Positions 1 through 8,098 of a stretch of 33,726 nt of DNA are shown piece by piece; within the stretch, counting starts at the first letter, position 1; each line of letters begins with the position of its first letter. A program made the translations under genes and the position numbers. The DNA comes from an uncultured Ruminococcus sp. (lineage in GTDB: Bacteria; Bacillota; Clostridia; Oscillospirales; Ruminococcaceae), in contig CAMWTO010000007.1 of NCBI GenBank assembly GCA_947177205.1, positions 1 to 33,726 of the forward strand, given 5' to 3'. Below the pieces are notes generated by a model. The model searched no databases. It was not told where the DNA came from and saw only the letters and a list, made by a program, of their open reading frames with translations.

Positions 1-72
1 GGACAAATCTGAAAAATTATGTTAAAATAATAATAATTTTAAAAATATTTTTAAAAATCAGGAGGTTTTTTC

Positions 73-1080
73 ATGAATCAGTCAAAATTAGTAAAATTTC
101 AGGATATGGACTGCGTCCGGCTCGAAGCCGGCGGGTATCTTGCAATGATTGCCCCCCAGGTCGGTTCTAATGTCATCCGGCTGTGTGAACAGAAACACAA
201 GATCGAATTTTTCCGGTACAGTCCGGACAATGACTATGCAAAGTTAATCCAGTCTGCGGAAGTCTGGGGGCTGCCGACACTCTATCTGCCGAATCGTTTT
301 GCGGATGGCGTTCTGAAAACTTCGGATGCTGTCTATCAGCTCCCGGTCAACGAGGCTGCGCCGTATCATAATCACATCCACGGATTTTTACACAAGCGCA
401 CACACAGAGTGACCGAAATGCAGGCGGATGACAATACAGCAAGATGCCGGACAGAATATCTCTATGACGAAAACGACGAATTTTTCCAGTATCTGCCCAT
501 TAAATTCCGTGCCGAATTCCTGTTCACGCTCTCTGCCAATGGTCTGGAATATGAATTTAAATTAACCAATTTATCAGATAAAAAAATGCCCGTTTCCGTG
601 GCAACGCATACGGCAATGAATTCGCCGTTTGTGGTAAATTCCAGAGAACAGGATCAGAGAATCATTGCTCCCGTCGGCAAGCGCTGGATTTTAAATTCCC
701 GTTGTCTGCCAACTGGCGAATTTGTCGATCTGACACAGGAAGATCAGGAATACCGGAACGGCACAAGATGTCCAGTACTGCGAAATATTGACAATGAAAT
801 GTATTTCGGCGAATACATGAATCTCAACGGCGAGCCGTTTTATGGGATTGTTCTGGAAGATATAGAGTCACGCAAAAAAATCTGCTACAAAGTCGGCGAA
901 GAATATAAATTCTGGATTTTCTGGAATGACAAGGGATTTCATCACTATTTCTGCCCTGAGCCGATGAGTGCCATGATTGATGCGCCGAATCTGGATCTGC
1001 CGAACGGCGTAACCGGGTACTGTGAATTAGATCAGGATGAAAGCAAGGTATTTTATCAGCATTTTTATATTCTTGAATAA
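73..1080 (+). CDS. Aldose 1-epimerase / galactose-mutarotase-like protein
   Basis: 335-aa ORF, ATG at 73 preceded by AGGAGG (60-65); mutarotase-like segments (NHIHGFLHKRTHRV, LYLPNRFADG). Confidence 0.75.
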   Translation: MNQSKLVKFQDMDCVRLEAGGYLAMIAPQVGSNVIRLCEQKHKIEFFRYSPDNDYAKLIQSAEVWGLPTLYLPNRFADGVLKTSDAVYQLPVNEAAPYHNHIHGFLHKRTHRVTEMQADDNTARCRTEYLYDENDEFFQYLPIKFRAEFLFTLSANGLEYEFKLTNLSDKKMPVSVATHTAMNSPFVVNSREQDQRIIAPVGKRWILNSRCLPTGEFVDLTQEDQEYRNGTRCPVLRNIDNEMYFGEYMNLNGEPFYGIVLEDIESRKKICYKVGEEYKFWIFWNDKGFHHYFCPEPMSAMIDAPNLDLPNGVTGYCELDQDESKVFYQHFYILE

Positions 1081-1088
1081 TAATATAC

Positions 1089-2210
1089 ATGCATGTTTTA
1101 ATGATAAATGTCCCATATTCCGGACATGTGAATCCGACGATTCCATTGACGAAAAAACTGGTAAAAGCAGGACATCAGGTAAGTTATATCAATGCAGAAC
1201 CATTCCGCAAAAAAATAGAAATGACCGGAGCTGTTTTCATCCCTTATGCAAATTATCCCGATAAGATCAGCGAAAAAGAAAAAAAACAGATTTGCTTTCA
1301 AGCTGCTTATGATACTGCCATGTGTCTGGATCAGCCATTTGATATCCTGATTTATGAGATGTTCTTTTATCCTGGGATCGAAATAGCTCGAAAAAAGAAA
1401 ATCCCCTGTGTCAGACAGTTTGCACAGCCGGCATGGTCTGAGGATACCTGGAAAAATACTTCTGTCCTGTTTAAACTATCCTCAAAGCTGCTCGATATGC
1501 AGGTAATGGGCAAAAAAAGGATTGCAGACATGGGATTGCAGCATCATTCCATGGCAGATGCCATCATACATGACAGACCTGATCTGAATCTTGTTTATGT
1601 CCCTGAGAAATTTCAAAGAAACCGTGATAGTTTTGATGCAAGCTTTGTGTTTACAGTCCCTGCACAAAAATCGGAAAAAAGCAATCTTGTCATTCCGTAC
1701 AATAACATGAAACATCCCATTGTTTACATTTCTCTGGGCAGTATGATCAGCAGTCGAGCTTTTTACCGGAAATGTATAAAAGCATTTGAAGAGAAAAATT
1801 TTTCAGTGATTCTGAATACTGGCAGGATTAACCCCGGTTCACTGGGAAAAATTCCGGATAATATATATGCATATTCTTTTGTTCCGCAAATAGAAGTATT
1901 AGAACACGCTGATGTTTTTTTGACACATTGCGGCATGAACAGCATCAATGAAGCATTGTGCGCTGGAGTATCTATGGTAGCTATGCCGATCCTGAATGAC
2001 CAGCCTGAAAATGCAAAACAGATCGTCAATTTAGGATTAGGAAAAAGGATTTCTCTGTTTTCAAACAGCAAAGAACTGTATCATGCAGTATGCGAAGTGT
2101 ATGAAAATAAAGCAATCAAAAACAATGTTCTTGCCATGAAAAATGCGTTAATGCAACAGGCAGACTGGGAGACCCTCATCAAAACAATAGAAAAACTTGC
2201 TTGCAAATAA
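1089..2210 (+). CDS. GT1/MGT-family (UDP-glycosyltransferase-like) glycosyltransferase
   Basis: N-terminal GHVNPTIPLTKKLVKAGHQVSYI and C-terminal HCGMNSINEALCAGVSMVAMPILNDQPENAKQIVNLGLG match the GT1 signature. Starts 8 bp after the previous stop; no clear SD. Confidence 0.8.
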   Translation: MHVLMINVPYSGHVNPTIPLTKKLVKAGHQVSYINAEPFRKKIEMTGAVFIPYANYPDKISEKEKKQICFQAAYDTAMCLDQPFDILIYEMFFYPGIEIARKKKIPCVRQFAQPAWSEDTWKNTSVLFKLSSKLLDMQVMGKKRIADMGLQHHSMADAIIHDRPDLNLVYVPEKFQRNRDSFDASFVFTVPAQKSEKSNLVIPYNNMKHPIVYISLGSMISSRAFYRKCIKAFEEKNFSVILNTGRINPGSLGKIPDNIYAYSFVPQIEVLEHADVFLTHCGMNSINEALCAGVSMVAMPILNDQPENAKQIVNLGLGKRISLFSNSKELYHAVCEVYENKAIKNNVLAMKNALMQQADWETLIKTIEKLACK

Positions 2211-2304
2211 TTTCCGGACATGAAAAAGCATCATAACCGACAAAATGCACAAATCATGTAAATAAATTTTAGCAGTGCTGTTTCAGAAATTTGTCAAAAA
2301 AGAC

Positions 2305-2333
2305 TTGCCAATTGTCTGAAAATATGCTATAAT
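2305..2333 (+). promoter_or_regulatory. Sigma-A-type promoter (TTGCCA-17-TATAAT) for the GH94 gene
   Basis: TTGCCA 2305-2310, 17-bp spacer, TATAAT 2328-2333 with extended -10 TGC. Confidence 0.6.
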
Positions 2334-2424
2334 AATTCTAGCGTTCTGTGGTTTCGTGAAAATTTCTGAGATGTCACAAGCGATTATTTTAAAAAAAATT
2401 ACCAAAAAGGAGAATTTTAGAGCT

Positions 2425-4887
2425 ATGCAGAAGTTCGGACATTTTGATGATGTCAATAAAGAATACGTCATCACTTCCCCCAAAACACCTTATCCGTGGA
2501 TTAATTACCTCGGCACACAGGCTTTCTTCTCTCTGATTTCCAATACAGCCGGCGGCTATCATTTCTATATGGATGCCCGTCTGAGAAGAATTACCCGTTA
2601 TCGTTATAATAACGTTCCTGTTGATATGGGTGGCAGATATTTCTACATCAACGACAATGGCACGGTCTGGTCTCCCGGCTGGTCTCCGGCAAAAACAGAA
2701 CTGGATGCTTACGAATGCCGTCACGGTATGGGTTACACCATCATCACCGGCAAGAAAAATAACCTTTCCGCAGAAGTGACTTTCTTCGTGCCGCAGGATT
2801 ACAATGGCGAAATTCAGAGAGTTGTTCTCAAAAATGACGGCGATTCTGTCAAGAATTTCAAACTGTTCTCTATGCTCGAATGGTGTCTCTGGAATGCACA
2901 AGATGATTCTACCAATTTCCAGAGAAATTTCAATACTGGTGAAGTCGAAGTCGAAGGTTCTACCATGTTCCATAAGACAGAGTACAAAGAGCGTAGAAAT
3001 CATTATGCGTTCTACACTGTAAATTCTGAGATTGATGGTTATGACTGCGACAGAGAATCTTTCATGGGATTATATAATGGTTTTGAGAATCCGCAGGCAG
3101 TTATGGCAAATCAGTCTAATAATTCTACGGCTGACGGCTGGTCTCCGATTGCTTCCCACAGCATTGCTGTGACACTTCAGCCCGGCGAATCCAAAGAATT
3201 GATTTTCATTCTCGGCTATGTGGAAAACCCGAAAGAAGAAAAATTTCTTGCAGATGGAAAGAGCCTGAACAAATCCCGTGCTTATGCAATGATCGAGAAA
3301 TATAACACTTCTGAGAAAGTGGAACAGGGTCTTGCTGAATTAAAGGCAATGTGGGATGCGCTCCTGTCAAAATACACAGTCAATACTCCTGATGATAAGA
3401 TGAACCGCATGGTTAACATCTGGAATCAGTATCAGTGCATGGTTACATTCAATATGAGTCGTTCTGCTTCTTATTTTGAGAGTGGTATCGGTCGTGGCAT
3501 GGGCTTCCGTGATTCCAATCAGGATCTGCTCGGCTTTGTACATCAGATTCCGGATAGAGCGAGAGAACGTCTGATTGATCTGGCATCCACACAGTTCGAG
3601 GACGGCGGATGCTATCACCAGTATCAGCCCTTGACGAAAAAAGGCAATGACGAAATCGGCGGCGACTTCTCGGATGATCCGCTCTGGATGATTCTCTCTG
3701 TTGGTGCTTACATCAAGGAAACCGGCGATTATGGCATCCTGGACGAGCTTGTGCCTTATGATAATGATATGTCCAAGGCACAACCGATGATGCATCATTT
3801 GAAACAGAGCTTTTATCGGGTTGCTAATACAACAGGTCCTCACGGACTGCCGCTTGCAATGCGTGCGGACTGGAATGACTGCATTAATCTTTCCTGCTGG
3901 AGCGAAGAACCCGGTGAATCTTTCCAGACTTCCACTTCTCCGAAATATGGCGATGAAAAATATTCCAGAATTGCAGAATCCCTCATGGTTGCCGGTCTGT
4001 TCACTTATGCAGGTCCTGCCTATGTAGAACTCTGCAAATACAAAGGTGACATGGAAGAAGCTGAAAAAGCTCAGGCTGAAATTGACAAGATGAAAGATAA
4101 CATCATGAAACACGGCTTTGATGGTGAATGGTTCCTCCGTGCTTACGACGACGAAGGCAAGAAAATGGGATCTTCTGAATGCGAAGAAGGCAAGATCTTC
4201 ATCGAACCGCAGGGCTTCATGGTTATGTCCGAAGTCGGTAAGGATGTCGGCGCAGACATCAAGGCTCTGAATTCCATTGATAAATATCTCAATTCTGAAC
4301 ATGGTCTTGTTCTGAACAATCCGGCATTCACAAAGTATTATGTCCAGTATGGTGAAATTTCTACCTATCCGGCAGGCTATAAAGAAAATGCAGGTATCTT
4401 CTGCCATAACAACGCATGGATCATCTGTGCAGAGGCTTATGCCGGCAGAGGTGACAAGGCATTTGAATATTATTCCAAGATTGCTCCGGCTTACAGGGAA
4501 GAAAAATATTCCGAACTCCACAGAACAGAACCTTATGTGTATGCGCAGATGATCGCCGGAAAAGATGCGGCTCGTCACGGTGAGGCAAAGAACAGTTGGC
4601 TGACCGGTACAGCAGCCTGGAATTTTGTGGCAGTTTCTCAGTACATCCTTGGTGTCATCCCGGATTGGAACGGTCTGAAAATTGATCCGTCTATTCCGCA
4701 TGAGTGGGATGGTTTCACGGCAGAACGGCAGTTCCGTGGTGCAACTTACAAGATTACAGTCAAGAATCCGGATCATGTCAACAAGGGTGTTGTGTCTATG
4801 ACCGTAGACGGCGAGACCGTAGACGGTAATGTCATCCCTGCAAAGGATGCCGGCACGGTTCACGAAATTGTTGTAACACTTGGCTAA
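2425..4887 (+). CDS. GH94 glycoside phosphorylase, probable cellobiose phosphorylase
   Basis: ORF 2356-4887; best start is ATG 2425 ([17 protein letters not shown]) behind AAAAAGGAG. Strong cellobiose-phosphorylase patterns ([97 protein letters not shown]). Confidence 0.92.
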   Translation: MQKFGHFDDVNKEYVITSPKTPYPWINYLGTQAFFSLISNTAGGYHFYMDARLRRITRYRYNNVPVDMGGRYFYINDNGTVWSPGWSPAKTELDAYECRHGMGYTIITGKKNNLSAEVTFFVPQDYNGEIQRVVLKNDGDSVKNFKLFSMLEWCLWNAQDDSTNFQRNFNTGEVEVEGSTMFHKTEYKERRNHYAFYTVNSEIDGYDCDRESFMGLYNGFENPQAVMANQSNNSTADGWSPIASHSIAVTLQPGESKELIFILGYVENPKEEKFLADGKSLNKSRAYAMIEKYNTSEKVEQGLAELKAMWDALLSKYTVNTPDDKMNRMVNIWNQYQCMVTFNMSRSASYFESGIGRGMGFRDSNQDLLGFVHQIPDRARERLIDLASTQFEDGGCYHQYQPLTKKGNDEIGGDFSDDPLWMILSVGAYIKETGDYGILDELVPYDNDMSKAQPMMHHLKQSFYRVANTTGPHGLPLAMRADWNDCINLSCWSEEPGESFQTSTSPKYGDEKYSRIAESLMVAGLFTYAGPAYVELCKYKGDMEEAEKAQAEIDKMKDNIMKHGFDGEWFLRAYDDEGKKMGSSECEEGKIFIEPQGFMVMSEVGKDVGADIKALNSIDKYLNSEHGLVLNNPAFTKYYVQYGEISTYPAGYKENAGIFCHNNAWIICAEAYAGRGDKAFEYYSKIAPAYREEKYSELHRTEPYVYAQMIAGKDAARHGEAKNSWLTGTAAWNFVAVSQYILGVIPDWNGLKIDPSIPHEWDGFTAERQFRGATYKITVKNPDHVNKGVVSMTVDGETVDGNVIPAKDAGTVHEIVVTLG

Positions 4888-4897
4888 TTAAAATAAA

Positions 4898-4934
4898 TGC
4901 GCCTCGTGTCTCAGGACATGAGGCGTATTTTTTA
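4898..4934 (+). terminator. Rho-independent terminator
   Basis: GCCTCGTGTC-TCAG-GACATGAGGC stem followed by a T-run. Confidence 0.8.
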
Positions 4935-4935
4935 A

Positions 4936-4972
4936 TTGAAAATCTACTAATCCTATGGTATAATGGTATAAT
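4936..4972 (+). promoter_or_regulatory. Promoter of the Rrf2-family gene with tandem -10 boxes
   Basis: TTGAAA 4936-4941, 17-bp spacer, TATAAT 4959-4964; GGTATAAT repeated at 4957-4964 and 4965-4972. Confidence 0.6.
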
Positions 4973-5011
4973 AGTAAATAGAATATAAAAATCATAAAAA
5001 GGAGATTGCAT

Positions 5012-5452
5012 ATGAAAATTTCAACCAAAGGCAGATATGCGTTAAGAATGGCACTGGATCTGGCAGAACATCAGAATGAAGGTTATATCTCCCTGAAAGA
5101 GATCGCCGGTCGGCAGGAAATTTCTAAAAAATATCTGGAACAGATCGTTCCATTGCTTAGCAAAAGCGGTCTGCTCCGGACAAACCGGGGCAACCGTGGT
5201 GGCTATATGTTAGCAAAATCTGCGGATGTGATGACTGTCGGAGAGATTCTCCGAGCAACAGAGGGCAATCTTGCGCCGGTTTCCTGCCTGGAATATCCTG
5301 AAAATACTTGCTTTCGTGCAGAGGAATGCGCTGTATTGTACATCTGGGAAGGTCTGCACAAAACAGTATGTGAGTATTTGGATAGTATCACGCTCCGGGA
5401 CATCCTGGAACATAATCATGCACATATTCCGGGTGGTGATTACTGTATTTGA
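5012..5452 (+). CDS. Rrf2/IscR-family transcriptional regulator
   Basis: MKISTKGRYALRMALDLAEHQNEGYISLKEIAGRQEISKKYLEQIVPLLSKSGLLRTNRGNRGGYMLAK is the canonical Rrf2 N-terminus; ATG 5012 follows AAAAGGAG. Three cysteines (CLEYPENTCFRAEEC) in the ligand region. Confidence 0.93.
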   Translation: MKISTKGRYALRMALDLAEHQNEGYISLKEIAGRQEISKKYLEQIVPLLSKSGLLRTNRGNRGGYMLAKSADVMTVGEILRATEGNLAPVSCLEYPENTCFRAEECAVLYIWEGLHKTVCEYLDSITLRDILEHNHAHIPGGDYCI

Positions 5453-5471
5453 TAAAAAATTGCAAAAATTA

Positions 5472-5487
5472 CGTTCCACGTGGAACA
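5472..5487. promoter_or_regulatory. parS: parS-like site (ParB/Spo0J-binding candidate)
   Basis: cGTTCCACGTGGAACa; perfect 14-bp palindrome GTTCCACGTGGAAC at 5473-5486. Confidence 0.7.
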
Positions 5488-5506
5488 TCATGCCAGATTA
5501 TATTTT

Positions 5507-6085
5507 TTATGATGCTTCATAAATAATCTGTAATCCCGGATGACAGTCTGCAAACGCATCTGGGGCAATCTGGATCTGTCCCGGATGATTCCGGATTTTG
5601 ACAGTCTTTAAATGCCGACATTTCTGAAACGCCGCTTCTTTGATGTTTCTGACTTGTCCGGGGATGACAACCGTTTCCAGTCTTTCACAACCCCAGAATG
5701 CAAAAATGTCAATCAATCTAATTTTTTCAGGAATCCGGACAACCTGCAGGTTTTTGCATTTGCAGAATGTAAACTCCCGGATGACAGACAGATTTTCAGG
5801 AATTACAATTGTCCGGAGATTCTCACATGCATGAAATGCGTATCCTTCTATTTCTGTAATTTTCCGTGACATTCGGATGGTCTGCAGGTTTTCGCAGAAA
5901 CCGAATGCAGAATTCCCGATTTTTCTGACAGTCCCCGGCATCTGTACGGAGAGGATCTCCCGGCAGTCGTCAAATGCAAATGCAGAAATTTCCGTGACAC
6001 CGCCTGGAATAATGATCTTAGTTTCCGGCGTAAAGCGGTTTTGCCTGTAATGCCGCAGGATGCCGTTTTCGATAATAAAGCTCAA
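5507..6085 (-). CDS. BspA-type leucine-rich repeat (LRR_5) protein, no signal peptide
   Basis: 192 aa with ~23-aa repeats (AFxxCENLQTIRMSRKITEIEGYAFHACENLRTIVIPENLSVIREFTFCKCKNLQVVRIPEKI...). Confidence 0.8.
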   Translation of the reverse strand: MSFIIENGILRHYRQNRFTPETKIIIPGGVTEISAFAFDDCREILSVQMPGTVRKIGNSAFGFCENLQTIRMSRKITEIEGYAFHACENLRTIVIPENLSVIREFTFCKCKNLQVVRIPEKIRLIDIFAFWGCERLETVVIPGQVRNIKEAAFQKCRHLKTVKIRNHPGQIQIAPDAFADCHPGLQIIYEAS

Positions 6086-6155
6086 ATTCGTGACTTCCTT
6101 TCTGATTCAGTTCCAGATATTATTTTTTAAAAAATTTAATATTTTAAATTTTTAA

Positions 6156-6171
6156 TGTTCCAGGTGGAACA
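6156..6171. promoter_or_regulatory. Degenerate parS-like site
   Basis: TGTTCCAGGTGGAACA: 15/16 identity to TGTTCCACGTGGAACA; sits in a 20-bp inverted repeat AATGTTCCA-GG-TGGAACATT (6154-6173). Confidence 0.4.
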
Positions 6172-6312
6172 TTCTGGTAATTCTCCTGTGATCTTAGTTT
6201 TATGTTATAGTTTTATTTTAGCATAAATTTTGGCAGAAGTCAATCCAGATTCTGCATATTCCTAAAAAATTCCGCATAGAATGTAGTAAATTCCTGACAG
6301 GAGGTTTCCAAA

Positions 6313-6609
6313 ATGAAAGAAGCAGATAACAATAGTTTTATTGCATCGGAAGAACAGCATACTGTCATCATGGAAAACCGGAAAACGCTCCGCATTGCCG
6401 GCATTACAGATATTGACAGCTTTGACGAGCGTGAAATTGTCTTATATACGAAAATGGGCGAACTGACCATTACAGGACGGGATTTACATATTAATGCAAT
6501 CAGTATTGAAAACGGCAATATGTCTGTAGAAGGCGATATCTGGTCGCTCCAGTACGGCGACAAAGACAAGCAGTCACCAGTCTCAATGCTTGGCAGACTG
6601 TTCCGGTGA
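6313..6609 (+). CDS. yabP: YabP-family sporulation protein
   Basis: 98 aa, HTVIMENRKTLRIAGITDIDSFDEREIVLYTKMGELTITGRDLHI; followed directly by yabQ and divIC-like genes as in Bacillus. Confidence 0.85.
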   Translation: MKEADNNSFIASEEQHTVIMENRKTLRIAGITDIDSFDEREIVLYTKMGELTITGRDLHINAISIENGNMSVEGDIWSLQYGDKDKQSPVSMLGRLFR

Positions 6610-7163
6610 TGAGATTGGAACTGCTGACAAAAACATTGGAGACGTTCCGGACGGTAGACGAAGAGTTAGGATTATTTGTCTGTTCTATCCTGTTAGGACT
6701 TCCGGCAGGTGTACTGATGGATCTGCTGCGGCTGCTGCGGAAACTGATTCCCCATCATGTCATATTTCTGGCGTGTGAAGATATTTTTTATCTGATCTGT
6801 CTGAGTTTTCTCATTCTGTGCTACACAAGTGCATTCGGCGGCGGTGAATTTCGTGTATATTATAGCATCGGCTGTTTGCTGGGACTAATGCTGTATTATG
6901 TTACGATCGGCGCATTCCTGATGAAATGCAGTGATTTGATTCTGAAACCGGTGCACTGGATTTGGGATCATTTCGTATGTATTTGTATCAAACTAAAGCT
7001 AAGTTTTGTGAAATGCGCCAAAAAATCCGGATTGCAGAAGAAAAATTTACAAAACAACTTGCCAAACCCGTCTCAAAAGGTGTATAATAAAAATAGTCGA
7101 AAAAAGTATGCGCAGAATCAGAAGAAAGCGGGGAAGTCACATGCGGAGCGAAACAAAACATAA
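6609..7163 (+). CDS. yabQ: YabQ-family spore cortex biosynthesis membrane protein
   Basis: Hydrophobic ~184-aa ORF overlapping the yabP stop (TGATG). Assignment rests on yabP-yabQ-divIC gene order plus TM pattern. Confidence 0.75.
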   Translation: MRLELLTKTLETFRTVDEELGLFVCSILLGLPAGVLMDLLRLLRKLIPHHVIFLACEDIFYLICLSFLILCYTSAFGGGEFRVYYSIGCLLGLMLYYVTIGAFLMKCSDLILKPVHWIWDHFVCICIKLKLSFVKCAKKSGLQKKNLQNNLPNPSQKVYNKNSRKKYAQNQKKAGKSHAERNKT

Positions 7164-7443
7164 ATCCGGATCAGCCACCCGGACGCTGATTCACATTGCC
7201 TTGGTGCTGTTTGTGATCTTTTGTGCAGTTTCGATTATCCGGACGCAGAATGCCATTGTAGAACAGCGGCAGGAGCTGACGGAATTAGAAGAACAGGTGG
7301 AGGTGCTTGCGGCGGAGAATGAAGAATTAGCCGCTTTGATTGCATCAGATGACATTGGTTCTTACATGGAGAAACTGGCACTGGAGAGCGCAGGGTATGC
7401 GTATCCGGATGAACGGCGCTATTATGACACATCACGGAAATAA
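7141..7443 (+). CDS. divIC: FtsB/DivIC-like septum formation initiator
   Basis: One TM followed by a coiled coil (QRQELTELEEQVEVLAAENEELAALI) and the DivIC-like end LESAGYAYPDERRYYD. ATG 7141 preferred over 7108 (SD GGGGAAG). Confidence 0.82.
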   Translation: MRSETKHKSGSATRTLIHIALVLFVIFCAVSIIRTQNAIVEQRQELTELEEQVEVLAAENEELAALIASDDIGSYMEKLALESAGYAYPDERRYYDTSRK

Positions 7444-7490
7444 TTATTTTTTAAATTTTAATTCTGAAAAGCAGGAGGATTTTTTGCTGT

Positions 7491-7943
7491 ATGCTGGAAA
7501 TGGGAAAAGTTTATGAAGGCAAGGTCAAGGGAATTACAAATTATGGTGCTTTTGTAGAAGTACCACAGGAGGAGGGAAATCCGATCACGGGAATGGTACA
7601 TATTTCCGAGGTAGCGAATGTATTTGTCAATGACATTCATGATTTTCTGACAGAGGGGCAGGAAGTGAAAGTGATCGTCCTGCAAGTGAATGAACAGGGC
7701 AAAATTGCCATGTCGATCCGGAAAACGATGCCGAAAGAGGAACGCAGACCGCAGAAGAATTATCCGACCCGGCAGAGACGGGAGAGAGGCGCAGTCTGGG
7801 ACGGCGGCAAGCCGCAGAAGCAGGATTCTGAAATGTCCTTTGAAGATATGATGAACCGTTTTAAGCAGAACAGTGAAGAACGGATCAGCGACATCAAGCG
7901 CATCACTGACCGCAAGAACCGCTCCCGGCGGCGGGCAAAATAG
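7491..7943 (+). CDS. yabR: S1 RNA-binding domain protein (YabR-like)
   Basis: GKVYEGKVKGITNYGAFVEVPQEEGNPITGMVHISEVANVFVNDIHDFLTEGQEVKVIVLQVNEQGKIAMSIRKT is an S1 domain; basic tail. Confidence 0.88.
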   Translation: MLEMGKVYEGKVKGITNYGAFVEVPQEEGNPITGMVHISEVANVFVNDIHDFLTEGQEVKVIVLQVNEQGKIAMSIRKTMPKEERRPQKNYPTRQRRERGAVWDGGKPQKQDSEMSFEDMMNRFKQNSEERISDIKRITDRKNRSRRRAK

Positions 7944-7959
7944 GCAAAACAAGAGAGCG

Positions 7960-8000
7960 ATCCCCTGCAAAGATAATCTACAGGGGATTTTTATTTTTTA
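7960..8000 (+). terminator. Rho-independent terminator
   Basis: ATCCCCTG...CAGGGGAT stem followed by TTTTTATTTTTT. Confidence 0.8.
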
Positions 8001-8020
8001 CGGATTTATTCGGGTCAGGA

Positions 8021-8036
8021 TGTTCCACGTGGAACA
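8021..8036. promoter_or_regulatory. parS: parS-like site (ParB/Spo0J-binding candidate)
   Basis: TGTTCCACGTGGAACA; perfect 18-bp palindrome ATGTTCCACGTGGAACAT at 8020-8037, intergenic between convergent genes. Confidence 0.8.
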
Positions 8037-8098
8037 TGCAGAAACGGCGTGCCAAAATAGCATGCCGTTTCTAGTATATATCTTAGGAGTGAGGAAAA

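Noticed and set aside
3367-4863. 498-aa antisense ORF opposite the GH94 gene (and 2389-3003 minus)
   Set aside because: Fully antisense to a strongly recognised enzyme, no SD, composition typical of a reverse-frame shadow; no family resemblance.
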